Translations under genes and position numbers: made by a program
Notes under the pieces: generated by a model
Database searches by the model: none
Seen by the model: only the letters and a program-made list of their open reading frames with translations
What the model was told of the DNA's origin: nothing
Shown: one piece after another, positions 45,604 through 54,414 of the stretch
Numbering within the stretch: position 1 is the stretch's first letter
Layout: the number at the start of each line of letters is the position of its first letter
Assembly: GCF_000147875.1 (NCBI RefSeq)
Contig: NC_014507.1
Location: 1,550,001-1,614,000, forward strand
DNA: 64,000 bases
Origin: Methanolacinia petrolearia DSM 11571
Lineage (GTDB): Archaea > Halobacteriota > Methanomicrobia > Methanomicrobiales > Methanomicrobiaceae
Reading direction: 5' to 3'

Positions 45604-46263
45604 TTATACCTTATGTAAGGTACTGTTGTCGGAATCGGTAAGAGTCTCCCCGTCTGATGACATTGTGAACGTGAAATCCCATTCTTCATCCGGGTAGTTG
45701 ACATCGAAGACATAACCGTCGTTATCGGAAAGTCCTTCGTATTTTACTTCACCATAATATGTCCAGGATTCATCGACATTTCCGTCCGCATCGAATGTAA
45801 GGCTACCGGAAAAGTCGCCACCTTTATAGACCCACGTACCGACAATCGGATCGTCGCCTGCTACGGAAGTGCCGTTCTGTTTCTCATAGTTTGTATCCCC
45901 CGTTCCGTCATCGAAAACAGTACCGTTTTCCGTAAGATAATACGTGTAGACTGTTCCGTCGGTATACGTCACCAGGTAACTTACGGTTCCGTTTTCCGAT
46001 GCACCAGGGGTCCACGTTCCGTTAAAAACCCAGGTATCCTTTAATACCCCGGCCGGACCTATAGAATAGGTTATGGAGGCCCCGTTCGTCATATTACCGG
46101 AGCTCCAGTCGCCTGTGAGCAGCGAATTTGCCGTCTGTTCGGCTGAAAGTGTCTCGTTCTCCTCTATAATAGGAATCCCTGCCGAATCTGTAGTAGTACA
46201 TCCCGACAGGAAGACAAATACCAGCATAATAACGATTGCCACAAATCCAATCCTTTTATACAT
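45604..46263 (-). CDS. Predicted lipoprotein, beta-rich, function unknown
   Basis: A 219-residue lipoprotein (lipobox L-S-G-C). The mature part has repeated W-T-x-G / W-V-Y-K-G-G strands (GTWVYKGGDFSGSLTFDADG, W-V-F-N-G-T-W-T-P-G-A), like lipocalin-type or repeat-domain surface proteins. The Met at 46263 is preferred, though an upstream Met at 46284 is in frame. It converges on the CorA gene. Confidence 0.68.
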   Translation of the reverse strand: MYKRIGFVAIVIMLVFVFLSGCTTTDSAGIPIIEENETLSAEQTANSLLTGDWSSGNMTNGASITYSIGPAGVLKDTWVFNGTWTPGASENGTVSYLVTYTDGTVYTYYLTENGTVFDDGTGDTNYEKQNGTSVAGDDPIVGTWVYKGGDFSGSLTFDADGNVDESWTYYGEVKYEGLSDNDGYVFDVNYPDEEWDFTFTMSSDGETLTDSDNSTLHKV

Positions 46264-46620
46264 ATAATAAGATTGAAATAACACGGATATATTCCTGTTG
46301 GAATGATAAAACTGAAAACGTTCTTTATTTCATAAAATATCTCCACCAGAGAATGTAATTTAGGTTAAATTAACCGGTTTTTACAGAGGATCAGTTTCCG
46401 GCATGCATGTCCTCATCGTAAGACAGGAGAAGGCTGAAAATCCCCGGTCATGCACCGAAGGTTTGCAGGGCAGGTGTCATTATACCGCGAAGAAAGGTCG
46501 CACTCTATTGCACAGACCAAATGCCATCGTCCATTTTAAGAACTATATCATATTCGCAGGACAGGTCTGTTTTATCCAAAAAATTTATAAATTCACAGGC
46601 ATATATCGAACCGATCAGAT
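46264..46620. other. Non-coding region upstream of the toxin-antitoxin pair
   Basis: No gene seen. A TATA-like AAATTTATAAATTC at about 46579-46592 probably drives the toxin-antitoxin pair and predicts a very short leader. Confidence 0.45.
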
Positions 46621-46851
46621 ATGACAGGATCTTCAGCTTCAACGGGAACTCTGGATAACACTCTTCGTGAGATCTTAAACAGGCTCGAGCGTATAGAATC
46701 GAAAATAGATGAGAATTATTACCCGCCGGAGGATTCCATCAGGGGCGAATTCATCGAGGAGACCGAGGCCATAAGGAAAGAGATCGAAGCAGGTCACTTT
46801 TCAAAATGCAAAACGGCAAAAGATCTCTTTTCAGGAACAACAAATGAATAA
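46621..46851 (+). CDS. Antitoxin of a RelE-type system
   Basis: A 76-residue acidic helical protein (TLREILNRLERIESKIDENYYPPEDSI, then I-R-K-E-I-E-A-G-H-F) that overlaps the toxin gene by 8 bases. Its N-terminal coiled coil followed by a short linker helix is the plan of archaeal RelB-like antitoxins. Identification rests mainly on the neighbour. Confidence 0.7.
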   Translation: MTGSSASTGTLDNTLREILNRLERIESKIDENYYPPEDSIRGEFIEETEAIRKEIEAGHFSKCKTAKDLFSGTTNE

Positions 46852-47119
46852 TATTTTTTCTCTTGTCTACGGCACCGATTTTAAATTAAAGCTTAAGAAG
46901 ATCTGCAGGAACGACAAAAGATTCTGCAACCAGATCGAGAATAAGATCGTCCTCATACAGGAAAATCCAAAATCCGGCAAAGCCATGAAGAGTGTTCTAA
47001 AGGGGACACGAAGAATCCATGCGGGACATTATGCCATATTCTACGGAATCGATTATGAAACCCGCAAGATCATCCTGATGAACATCGGTCATTACGATCG
47101 CCTGTATACTAAAAAATAA
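46844..47119 (+). CDS. RelE/ParE-superfamily toxin
   Basis: A 91-residue protein with the RelE core: helix-rich start (FKLKLKKICRNDKRFCNQIENKI), then the strand region M-K-S-V-L-K-G-T-R-R-I-H-A-G-H-Y-A-I-F-Y-G-I-D and I-I-L-M-N-I-G-H-Y-D-R-L-Y at the end. It is expected to cut mRNA in the ribosome when free. The Arg/His positions of the core (R-R-I-H-x-G-H-Y, G-H-Y-D-R-L-Y) are kept, so the toxin looks intact. Confidence 0.85.
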   Translation: MNNIFSLVYGTDFKLKLKKICRNDKRFCNQIENKIVLIQENPKSGKAMKSVLKGTRRIHAGHYAIFYGIDYETRKIILMNIGHYDRLYTKK

Positions 47120-47171
47120 ATTTTATTTGTGTTTTCCCGGAGAAGTATGGATATCACCTCTAATTTCTGTA

Positions 47172-47287
47172 GGGCATAAGCCCCTGACGGGGCAGCCCAA
47201 GCGCAATATTTCTTCGCTGTCGCTCTGAAATTTGCACAATGAAGATAACCCGGCCTGGACACTACCCTCCGGGTAGTCCCGGCCGGG
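47172..47287 (+). repeat. Structured intergenic repeat, copy 2 (partner at 18016)
   Basis: Same stem order as 18016-18120: GGGC-ATAA-GCCC, CCCTGACGGGG, an A/T-rich stem, and CCCGGCC...ACTACCC-TCC-GGGTAGT...CGGCCGGG. The paired changes against copy 1 support a selected fold. More short hairpins follow at 47300-47375 (GACCGAAGGTC, CGAAAGG/CCTTTCG). Confidence 0.75.
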
Positions 47288-47467
47288 AAACTAAAATACA
47301 AATTGGTGACCGAAGGTCGTCCCGGGTATCGAAAGGGCGAAAGCCTTTCGGTTGTCTCAGCCGGGAAGAGGAAATTCAGATAAAATAAAGAAATTAAATG
47401 AACAAAGAAGGGCAAACATTCCTCTTTACATTTGTCAGATTTGAAATCACACTCTTTTTAGAGAGAA

Positions 47468-47535
47468 GCTGCCCGTAAGGGCAGCATTATCGCCGGCGCA
47501 AAGCCCTGAGGTCAGGGCGTGTTCGCAGAGCGAAC
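47468..47535 (+). repeat. Three-hairpin element (relative at 59655)
   Basis: Consecutive hairpins GCTGCCC/GGGCAGC, GCCCTGA/TCAGGGC and GTTCGC-AGA-GCGAAC. A partly decayed relative at 59655-59719 keeps AGGGCAG, GGCCTGAAGTCATGG and GTTCGC-TTT-GCGAAC in the same order. Confidence 0.65.
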
Positions 47536-47589
47536 TTGCGCAAGGGTTGCCTCATGAAAGAGCTTAATCTTAAAATTGGAATTCGAATC

Positions 47590-47611
47590 AATAAAAAAAA
47601 AGAAAGAAATA
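47590..47611 (-). terminator. Probable terminator of the mbh operon
   Basis: Right after the stop of the last mbh gene the minus strand reads a T-rich run (TTTCTTTTTTTTTATTG), the usual form of an intrinsic archaeal terminator. Confidence 0.5.
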
Positions 47612-47615
47612 TCCT

Positions 47616-48020
47616 TCACTCGACAATAAGATTCCCGGAATACCTGTCCTCGTCCGCAAGAAGGAAATCCTCGCTCATATGCAGGCAGTGCACGGGGCAG
47701 GCGTCGTTGCACTGCGAACAGAAGATGCACTGCGTCACGTAGATCCTGACAGTCTTCGTCTCCTTTATGAACTCGATTGCATTCGCGGGACATACACGGG
47801 TGCAGATCTTGCAGCCGATGCAGATGTCCCTGTCATAGGTGATCTTGCCCCTGAAATTTTCCGGTGTCGGAACCGGGGGGTTGATCTCCGCCTTTCCCTC
47901 CGCGACCTTCCCGAGGAATCCGGTTATCGATTTCGGGAGATACTTCGCAGGGAAAAGATTCGTCGCCGGCTTCTTCAGGATCTGTTTTAAGACCTCTACC
48001 ATTGTCGGAAGGAAACTCAT
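47616..48020 (-). CDS. mbhN: Membrane-bound hydrogenase ferredoxin-like subunit MbhN (NuoI-like)
   Basis: A 134-residue subunit carrying two [4Fe-4S] clusters: CIGCKICTRVCP (about 73-84) and CIFCSQCNDACP (about 103-114). It passes electrons from ferredoxin to the small subunit. It corresponds to NuoI of complex I. Last of the 14 genes; its start overlaps the end of mbhM by 4 bases. Confidence 0.93.
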   Translation of the reverse strand: MSFLPTMVEVLKQILKKPATNLFPAKYLPKSITGFLGKVAEGKAEINPPVPTPENFRGKITYDRDICIGCKICTRVCPANAIEFIKETKTVRIYVTQCIFCSQCNDACPVHCLHMSEDFLLADEDRYSGNLIVE

Positions 48021-49048
48021 AATACGACACCTCCCTTCATGAGCACATCAAGGATCACCAGGACAAGGCCGGACAGGGCCGCAACCGCGATGTATCCCCA
48101 GTAGATCGAGACAAGGTGGTTTATCCTGAACCTCGCCATCGAAACACGGATCAGGCTCACAGAGAAGAACATCACGACGATGACCTTCAGGATGAAGAAG
48201 ATAACATCCGCAACAAGAGCCGTCCACCCGGTGATTCCCGTAAACCACGAGATATTCCACGGGAGGAATATCGCAACCGCGAGAGCTGTCATCGCGAAGG
48301 TCTTCACACCGCCTGCGAGGTAGAACAACCCGAGATTTCGCCCCGAGTATTCTGCAACGATTCCGCCGCAGAGTTCGGTCTCCGCTTCGGGCGTGTCGCA
48401 CGGAACACGGGAGAGCTCCGCAGGCGTGACCCATGCAAGAACAAAGAGAAGGATCAGGCAGCCGATGATGCCGAGCGGCCCGACGACGTCCCAGATGACC
48501 ATTCCGGTTCCGACACCGCCCATCGTCGCAAGCGAGAACGGATCGGCGAAACCGGCCATCGCAAACCTATATGCGACAGCGACGATCGCAACCGCGAGCG
48601 GGAACTCGTAGGCGATCATCGTTACCATCTCCCTCTGGGCGCCGACAGTTGCATACGGCGAACCGGATGCAAAACCGCCTGCGACCATCGCAAGAGCGGG
48701 AACGGTCAGGATATACATGACAAGGATCGCGTCCCCGAATCCGCCCAGCACTGGACTCAGTCCTGCAACGGGGATGTAAAGGAGCAGGGTTATCGCCGAT
48801 GCAAGAGCGATCACAGGCGCCGCGTTGAAGACCGAAGCGACCGCATTCTCCGGAACGATGCTGTCCTTTGACATCAGTTTCGCGACATCGATGAACGGCT
48901 GCCTCAGAGGCGGCCCGACCCTCGCCTGCATATGTGCGGCGAACTTCCGGTCGATACCGAGAAGGATCAGCCCGAAGACGATCCCGATAAAGGCAAGGGC
49001 AACTGTTCCGCCGACGACGGTCAACAGAAGATCGATCTGATCACTCAT
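48017..49048 (-). CDS. mbhM: Membrane-bound hydrogenase membrane subunit MbhM (NuoH-like)
   Basis: A 343-residue NuoH/HycD-type integral membrane protein with about eight transmembrane helices. It has FAAHMQARVGPPLRQPFIDVAKLMSKD after the first helix, and the conserved acidic loop S-R-V-P-C-D-T-P-E-A-E-T-E-L-C-G-G of the quinone-chamber region. It anchors the hydrogenase module to the membrane and transmits redox change to the ion-translocating part. Overlaps mbhL by 8 bases. Confidence 0.95.
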   Translation of the reverse strand: MSDQIDLLLTVVGGTVALAFIGIVFGLILLGIDRKFAAHMQARVGPPLRQPFIDVAKLMSKDSIVPENAVASVFNAAPVIALASAITLLLYIPVAGLSPVLGGFGDAILVMYILTVPALAMVAGGFASGSPYATVGAQREMVTMIAYEFPLAVAIVAVAYRFAMAGFADPFSLATMGGVGTGMVIWDVVGPLGIIGCLILLFVLAWVTPAELSRVPCDTPEAETELCGGIVAEYSGRNLGLFYLAGGVKTFAMTALAVAIFLPWNISWFTGITGWTALVADVIFFILKVIVVMFFSVSLIRVSMARFRINHLVSIYWGYIAVAALSGLVLVILDVLMKGGVVL

Positions 49049-50279
49049 CGTTCATCAGCCTCCTCGTTCTCTCGACCGACAAACGATGCAGGTATTCCTT
49101 CGAATAAATATCCGGCTTTCCGTCTCTCACGACCGCAACCCTGTCGGTGCAGGACATGCACGGGTCGATCGATGCGACGATAATCGGGATATCGGCGATC
49201 TGCTCGCCCTTCAGGATCTCAAGCCACGAAAGCTGATTCGAATACGTCGACGCCTTGACCTTCCACATATAGGGTGCATCGGATTTGTTCATCCGCACAT
49301 AGTGAAGGCATTCGCCGCGTGGAGCCTCGACTCTTCCGACCGCCTCGCCTTCGGCCTTCTTGCACGTCGCAAGGAGCTTGGGCATCTTCGTCTCCCAGAG
49401 TGTCTCTCCTTCGGGGATCTGCTTTAAGCACTGGCGGATAAGGTCTACGGACTGGGCGACCTCGAGGAGCCTCACGACAATCCTGTCATATACGTCGCCC
49501 CTCGTCTCGCCGGTGTACTGGTCGGGCATGACATAATCGAAATCGAGATCGCCATAGGCACCGTAGGGCGAATCGAGCCTTACATCCATCTTCACGCCGG
49601 ATGCACGGGATGTCGGGCCTACGGTGCAGAGCTTCAGCGACGCCTCCCTTGTAAGAATACCGCAGTCCCTGCAACGCATCGTTATAGTCTTGTCATGGAG
49701 GAAGAGCTTCAGGAGTTTGCTGATAAGACCTTCGTAGTACTGGAGCCCCTCTTCGATCCGTGCGAACTTCTCCTCTTCGATGTCTCTCCTGACACCGCCG
49801 ACCTGTACGATCGCGTAATTCACCCTGTTGCCGGTGAGAAGCTCGATTAAGTCCATCGACTCCTCGCGGACACGCCATGCAAGATTGAAGAGTGTATCGA
49901 AGCCGAGCTCATGAGCCGCGACTCCGGCCCATAGCAGGTGCGACTGTATCCTCTCGAACTCCGCAAGGATAGTCCGGATGTAATGAGCCCTGTCGGGAAC
50001 CTCGATTCCGGCGATCTGCTCGACGGCCTTCGCAAAGGCGAACGTATGCGAAACACCGCATATACCGCAGATCCTGTCTGTCAGGTGAACGATCTGGACG
50101 GGATTTCTTCTCATCCCCATCCATTCGATACCCCTGTGAGCCTTTCCGGGTGCGAAGTCGACCTCTTCTATGGCCTCGCCGTTGATCTTAAAAGTAAAGA
50201 GGATCGGCTCCTTCAGCGCCGGGTGGGTCGGCCCGATCGGGATCGTATACGGGGCCTTCTTGGACTTGTTCTCACTCAT
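49041..50279 (-). CDS. mbhL: Membrane-bound [NiFe] hydrogenase large subunit MbhL
   Basis: A 412-residue catalytic subunit, NuoD-like. The nickel ligands are present: R-I-C-G-I-C (Cys71, Cys74) and D-P-C-M-S-C (Cys374, Cys377). It is therefore a true group 4 [NiFe] hydrogenase and not an Mbx/complex I-type protein, which lacks them. Early IPIGPTHPALKEP and CRDCGILT segments fit the family. After Cys377 there is a 35-residue tail; whether it is cleaved in maturation is unclear. It takes electrons from MbhJ to make H2, or runs the other way. Confidence 0.97.
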   Translation of the reverse strand: MSENKSKKAPYTIPIGPTHPALKEPILFTFKINGEAIEEVDFAPGKAHRGIEWMGMRRNPVQIVHLTDRICGICGVSHTFAFAKAVEQIAGIEVPDRAHYIRTILAEFERIQSHLLWAGVAAHELGFDTLFNLAWRVREESMDLIELLTGNRVNYAIVQVGGVRRDIEEEKFARIEEGLQYYEGLISKLLKLFLHDKTITMRCRDCGILTREASLKLCTVGPTSRASGVKMDVRLDSPYGAYGDLDFDYVMPDQYTGETRGDVYDRIVVRLLEVAQSVDLIRQCLKQIPEGETLWETKMPKLLATCKKAEGEAVGRVEAPRGECLHYVRMNKSDAPYMWKVKASTYSNQLSWLEILKGEQIADIPIIVASIDPCMSCTDRVAVVRDGKPDIYSKEYLHRLSVERTRRLMNDE

Positions 50280-50973
50280 CGCTCTTCACCTCCTCTTTGG
50301 GTTCATCTTTGGCGGGTTCGGAAGCCTCCGGTTTCTCCCCGGGTTTTTTCTCCGCCTTCTTCGCAGGCTCTTCGTCGCTCTTTTTCTTCTCGGGCTTTGG
50401 CTTCACCGGGGGATTCGGACGGTCTTCGGGCCTTCCGACGGCCCAGAGGTCCTTGACCATATCGTCACGAATACCGGCATCGTCCTTTCTCCACGGGTAT
50501 ATGCCCTCCGGGAAATCGTCAGGAAGGAACAGTCCCCTCTGGTCCGGGATTCCGTCCACGATTATTCCCATCAGCTCCTGCTTCTCTCTCTCGGAGTAAA
50601 CAGCACCGGGGATCAGATCCGAGATCGTCGGGACGACCGGATTTTCCTTCGGCACAGATACGATGAAGCTGACCGTTATCTCCGAACCCTTCGAGCCGAA
50701 GAAGATTGTGAAATGATAGAGGACATCGATCTCTTCGATCATATCGACCGCAGATATGACGCCGAGATGCGGGAAGTCGATCGAGATCAGTTCTCCAACA
50801 GCATCGTGGAGAATCTCCGTCTCGATCTTCATCCAGATCGAATTTATCGGCGTCTTCTTCGTTCCCTCGCACCACTGCTTTATTTCGGAGCTGATTATTT
50901 GGTCCCCGAACTTCGAAGCGAACCTCTCCGCGACCTCTTCGGCCGTCATCATATTCTTGGCCGTATCAGTCAT
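50272..50973 (-). CDS. mbhK: Membrane-bound hydrogenase subunit MbhK (NuoC-like) with charged tail
   Basis: A 233-residue NuoC-like subunit. The N-terminal 170 residues are the NuoC domain, ending in ERE-K-Q-E-L-M-G-I-I-V-D-G-I-P-D-Q-R-G-L-F-L-P-D-D-F-P-E-G type signatures. The last 55 or so residues are a Lys/Glu/Pro-rich tail (PKPEKKKSDEEPAKK and onward) not expected in this family. The Met at 50973 follows GGAGGGG; the frame is open 11 codons more. It overlaps mbhJ by 8 bases and mbhL by 8 bases. Confidence 0.93.
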   Translation of the reverse strand: MTDTAKNMMTAEEVAERFASKFGDQIISSEIKQWCEGTKKTPINSIWMKIETEILHDAVGELISIDFPHLGVISAVDMIEEIDVLYHFTIFFGSKGSEITVSFIVSVPKENPVVPTISDLIPGAVYSEREKQELMGIIVDGIPDQRGLFLPDDFPEGIYPWRKDDAGIRDDMVKDLWAVGRPEDRPNPPVKPKPEKKKSDEEPAKKAEKKPGEKPEASEPAKDEPKEEVKSDE

Positions 50974-51403
50974 TTTTCCCCTCCTGGAGTCTTTCGAGTT
51001 TTGCAATCGCCTTTACCACGCCGTTGATTATCGCTTCCGGCCTCGGGGCACACCCTGGGACATATACGTCCACCGGGATAACTTCCCCGACCGGACCGTC
51101 GAGATTATACGAGTCATAGAAGACCCCGCCCGACTGCCCGCATGCTCCGACGCAGATTACGACCTTCGGGTCGGCCATCTGCTCGTATACGCGGATAAGC
51201 CTCTCCTTCATCGCGTGGACGACAGGCCCGGTGACGAGCAGGACGTCCGCATGACGGGGCGAGCCGACAAGCTTTATCCCGAACCTCTCGGGATCATGCC
51301 TCGGCATCAGTGTTGCCACGATCTCGATATCGCAGCCGTTGCACGAACCGGAGTTGAAGTGGAAGACCCAAAGCGACCGGTTCAGTGATTTCGACAGTCT
51401 CAT
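50966..51403 (-). CDS. mbhJ: Membrane-bound hydrogenase small subunit MbhJ (NuoB-like)
   Basis: A 145-residue small subunit with the cysteines of the proximal [4Fe-4S] cluster: G-S-C-N-G-C-D near residue 20-24, C-V-G-A-C-G (about 85-90) and V-P-G-C-A-P-R-P-E-A (about 113-122). It connects MbhN to the NiFe site of MbhL. Overlaps mbhI and mbhK by 4 and 8 bases. Confidence 0.96.
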   Translation of the reverse strand: MRLSKSLNRSLWVFHFNSGSCNGCDIEIVATLMPRHDPERFGIKLVGSPRHADVLLVTGPVVHAMKERLIRVYEQMADPKVVICVGACGQSGGVFYDSYNLDGPVGEVIPVDVYVPGCAPRPEAIINGVVKAIAKLERLQEGKND

Positions 51404-51753
51404 AGCCCGCCACCCCCGAGAACAATAACCATTACAAGGGCAATGACCCCGAGGAACCAGAGGATGTAATCCGTAAGAATTCCCGAATGAAGGGGCACGA
51501 TTTTGTCGTAATAACCCTCGAGCGCCTTCGTGAATCCCCAGTACATGTTTCCGCCGCGGACATGAACCTCGCTCTTTTCGGGCTCGGCGTTTCCGGAGAT
51601 AAACGGCTTCGTCTGCTCCGTGCCCTTATTATAATCCGACTCGCCCCTGCTCCAGATGAGCCAGGCGATAATTATCGCGATTATGAAAGCCGCAAGCCAG
51701 ATGAGCGGATTCCACGAACCGAATCCCGTATATAATGTCTCGATTGCAGCCAT
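51400..51753 (-). CDS. mbhI: Membrane-bound hydrogenase subunit MbhI
   Basis: A 117-residue protein with two transmembrane helices (about 14-32 and 92-112), joined by a long polar loop (WSRGESDYNKGTEQ onward). Its position between the MrpD-like and NuoB-like genes is that of MbhI, which links the ion-transporting and hydrogenase halves. The Met at 51753 is preferred to one 18 codons upstream, because GGTG lies before it and the upstream part overlaps mbhH. Confidence 0.85.
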   Translation of the reverse strand: MAAIETLYTGFGSWNPLIWLAAFIIAIIIAWLIWSRGESDYNKGTEQTKPFISGNAEPEKSEVHVRGGNMYWGFTKALEGYYDKIVPLHSGILTDYILWFLGVIALVMVIVLGGGGL

Positions 51754-51754
51754 T

Positions 51755-53329
51755 TCAGGCACCTCCCAGGACTGCGGCGATATAACTCCCCTGGTCGACC
51801 AGTGCATTCGCCGCAGGCTCTATCAGGTAATTTACGACCTGCTCGGGGAAGACCCCAAAGAGGATCACGAGCACTGCAAGGATTCCCATTCCGGCAAGCA
51901 TGAACCGCGGGACCTCGCGGACACTTTCATACTCGGGCAGCTTCGGCCCCATGAATATCGAATGGAAGACCTTCACGAAGGACGCAAGGGTCAGGATCGA
52001 TACGATCATCGCTATGACCGACAGGATCGGGCTGAACATGAACACCGACTCGTAGATCATCAGCTTCGACGCGAAACCGTTGAAGGGCGGAATTCCTGCG
52101 ATTGCAAGTGCTCCGATCATGAAGAAGACCATAGTCCATTTCATCTCGTGCCCGAGTCCGCCAAGTTTGTTCAGGTTCCTCGTTCCCGCCTGGTAGAATA
52201 TCGCACCGGCAGTCAGGAAGAGCAGGCCCTTGTACATCGCGTGGTTGATTATATGGAAGAGGCCTCCCTCCATCGCGGTCATTCCGAACGACTCCATCAT
52301 CGCCGCATTTCCGAGAACTGCGAGACCGACACCCACACCGAGGAGCATGTAGCCGGTCTGCGAGACCGCGTGGTAGGCCATCAGGCGTTTGACGTCCTTC
52401 TGCGGGATCGCCATCGAGACTCCGATGAACATCGAGAGGACACCGATTATTATTATGATCCAGCCGACCGTCGCGTAATCGAGCGTCACGTTGTATAATG
52501 TAAAGACGACCCTGAACACACCGTAGAGACTCGCCTGGCTTGCAACAACAAGGAAGGCGGTTACGGAAGACGGCGCCATCGAGTACGCATCGGGAGTCCA
52601 GAAGTGCATCGGGACTGCACCGGACTTCATCGCGAGCGCTACAAGCAGGAGCACCAGTGCAATCTTGTCGAGAACGCCGAACTGCATGTTCTCCGCGATT
52701 ACCGCCATATTCAGCGCATCATACTGCCCGTAGAAGAGCCCGATCGAAAAGAGCACCATCAGCCCGCCGAGTGTCGAGAGCACCGCATACTTGAGACCGG
52801 CCTCCACTGCGTATCCCTTGTCGACCCGTGATGCCACAAGTGCTGCACCTGCGAGCGAATTGATCTCTAAGAAGACGAAGAAGTTGAAGATATCTCCGGT
52901 GCAGACCATTCCGAGGATTCCTACCTCCATCAGGAGGAGGAGTGCATAGAACGAGTCTTTGCCGGACATCTTCGACTGGCTCACGATCGAAAAGAGCGTT
53001 ACCGCAAATCCGACGATCGATGCCGAGATTGCCATGAAGACGCTCATTGCATCGACTGTGAATATGATCCTGAACGGGAACCCGCCGGAATCAGCGGGAA
53101 CCGTCGCCGTGGGATTTGACGCACCGAAGGTGTATACGACCGTCCCGGACGAGAGAACCTCGTTCATCAGCAGCGTTGCGATACAAAGTGTCGCGAAACT
53201 TACGAGCAGGACCCATGCATTCCGTGCTTTATCGGACAATTTTCCGACGAGCGGTGTAAGGAACGCCCCGAGCATCGGGACGGCCAGCAGGAGTGCCGGC
53301 AGGTTTTCCATAATCCAGCCGGTTATCAT
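51755..53329 (-). CDS. mbhH: Ion-transporting subunit MbhH (MrpD/NuoN-like)
   Basis: A 524-residue antiporter-like subunit with about 14 transmembrane helices. It has the Proton_antipo_M core: LLLMEVGILGMVCTGDIFNFFVFLEI, K-S-G-A-V-P-M-H-F-W-T-P-D-A-Y, M-A-Y-H-A-V-S-Q-T-G-Y. The conserved Lys (the K before SGAVP) and the Glu in L-M-E-V needed for ion translocation are visible. It should drive Na+ or H+ movement coupled to H2 formation. Starts 4 bases inside mbhG. Confidence 0.95.
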   Translation of the reverse strand: MITGWIMENLPALLLAVPMLGAFLTPLVGKLSDKARNAWVLLVSFATLCIATLLMNEVLSSGTVVYTFGASNPTATVPADSGGFPFRIIFTVDAMSVFMAISASIVGFAVTLFSIVSQSKMSGKDSFYALLLLMEVGILGMVCTGDIFNFFVFLEINSLAGAALVASRVDKGYAVEAGLKYAVLSTLGGLMVLFSIGLFYGQYDALNMAVIAENMQFGVLDKIALVLLLVALAMKSGAVPMHFWTPDAYSMAPSSVTAFLVVASQASLYGVFRVVFTLYNVTLDYATVGWIIIIIGVLSMFIGVSMAIPQKDVKRLMAYHAVSQTGYMLLGVGVGLAVLGNAAMMESFGMTAMEGGLFHIINHAMYKGLLFLTAGAIFYQAGTRNLNKLGGLGHEMKWTMVFFMIGALAIAGIPPFNGFASKLMIYESVFMFSPILSVIAMIVSILTLASFVKVFHSIFMGPKLPEYESVREVPRFMLAGMGILAVLVILFGVFPEQVVNYLIEPAANALVDQGSYIAAVLGGA

Positions 53330-53670
53330 CCCTTAAGCCTCCCTGTCTTCTCGACATCCACGGTCCCGTATTTCTTGTAGATTATCATTACGAAAGAGAG
53401 GAGCAGTGCGGTCGTCGCGATCCCGATAACGATATTCGTAAGCGTCATCGCCTGTACGGTCGGGTAGACCATCTCCCCGCCGGGAGAGTTCGTGAAGATC
53501 GGAGCGATTCCGCCGCTGATATATCCTGTCGCAACGAGGAACAGGTTCACGCCGGCCTCGACAAGCGAAAGGCCCATCACGATCCTGATGAGGTTCCTCT
53601 TTGTGACCATCATCACTATTCCGATAATGATGATCAGTCCGGCCGCGATATACGGAAGATTATAGATCAT
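53326..53670 (-). CDS. mbhG: MrpC/NuoK-like subunit MbhG
   Basis: A 114-residue NuoK-like protein with three transmembrane helices; family segments are NLIRIVMGLSLVEAGVNLFLV and Q-A-M-T-L-T-N-I-V-I-G-I-A. It corresponds to MrpC of Na+/H+ antiporters. Overlaps the genes on both sides by 4 bases. Confidence 0.94.
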   Translation of the reverse strand: MIYNLPYIAAGLIIIIGIVMMVTKRNLIRIVMGLSLVEAGVNLFLVATGYISGGIAPIFTNSPGGEMVYPTVQAMTLTNIVIGIATTALLLSFVMIIYKKYGTVDVEKTGRLKG

Positions 53671-54137
53671 TCCGCCTTCACCTCCTCGATTCCCGAGAGC
53701 ATGTGCAGAATTATCAGCCCCATCGCACCGATAACCTCGATACCGACCGCGATGTTCATCAGCGGAATTGTTCCCGCCGTGTTCAGGAATCCGGGGTTCG
53801 CCCCGAATGCAACCGACTCACCGAAGATGAAGCCCCCGTTTGCGAGCCAGTTGAAGAAGAATGTCGTACCGAGGGCTATCGCGACGAACGCCGTGACTAT
53901 GAACAGAAGGAGGCCGAGAGCCTCGGTGTACTTCATCGAATCGGTGGAGAACTTCTTTTTGATGATCTCCGGGGAGAATGCTACGAGCATCAGCACGAAT
54001 CCTGTTGCAGCAACCGCTCCGCCCTGGAACCCGCCGCCCGGAGTGAGATGCCCGTGGATTATTATATAGAACCCGAAGACGAGGATGAACGGGAATATTA
54101 TATTCGCCGTCGACCTGACGATCTTACTCATATTCAT
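53667..54137 (-). CDS. mbhF: MrpB-like subunit MbhF
   Basis: A 156-residue membrane protein of the MnhB family with four transmembrane helices: [30 protein letters not shown] near the N-terminus and the C-terminal [10 protein letters not shown]. Start choice: GGAGG lies directly in front of an ATG at 54146, too close to serve it; the ATG at 54137 has proper spacing, and 54131 (overlapping the upstream stop) is also possible. Confidence 0.9.
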   Translation of the reverse strand: MNMSKIVRSTANIIFPFILVFGFYIIIHGHLTPGGGFQGGAVAATGFVLMLVAFSPEIIKKKFSTDSMKYTEALGLLLFIVTAFVAIALGTTFFFNWLANGGFIFGESVAFGANPGFLNTAGTIPLMNIAVGIEVIGAMGLIILHMLSGIEEVKAE

Positions 54138-54414
54138 ACTCTTCATCCTCCTTCATTCTGCGAAACATCAGTGTCACGCCGAGAACGGCGGTGAACAGGA
54201 CCGTAGCCTCGCCAAGCGTATCGAATCCCCTGAAGTCGAAGACGACCGCGGTAACGATGTTGTTCGCCGCCGAGAGCTCCTGCCCGTTGTCGATCATATA
54301 ATTGTCCATCTCGTCATGTGCAGGTGACCCGAAACTCATCACGGTCGCCGGGAAAAGAAGCGATGCCGTAAGGATTATTATGATTGCAGCGGTCAGCATA
54401 CCCTTCGTGCTCAT
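54124..54414 (-). CDS. mbhE: Membrane subunit MbhE
   Basis: A 96-residue protein with two transmembrane helices and the segment [17 protein letters not shown]. That segment is the mark of the MrpA C-terminal/MnhB N-terminal region, which in Mbh is a separate polypeptide (MbhE). Overlaps mbhD by 4 bases. Confidence 0.9.
   Translation of the reverse strand: MSTKGMLTAAIIIILTASLLFPATVMSFGSPAHDEMDNYMIDNGQELSAANNIVTAVVFDFRGFDTLGEATVLFTAVLGVTLMFRRMKEDEEYEYE

Noticed and set aside
51656-52498. Plus-strand 280-codon frame over mbhH, and a 251-codon one over mbhM (48116-48871)
   Set aside because: Antisense shadows in GC-rich coding DNA; their composition (Arg/His/Asp-rich) is that of reverse-strand artefacts.
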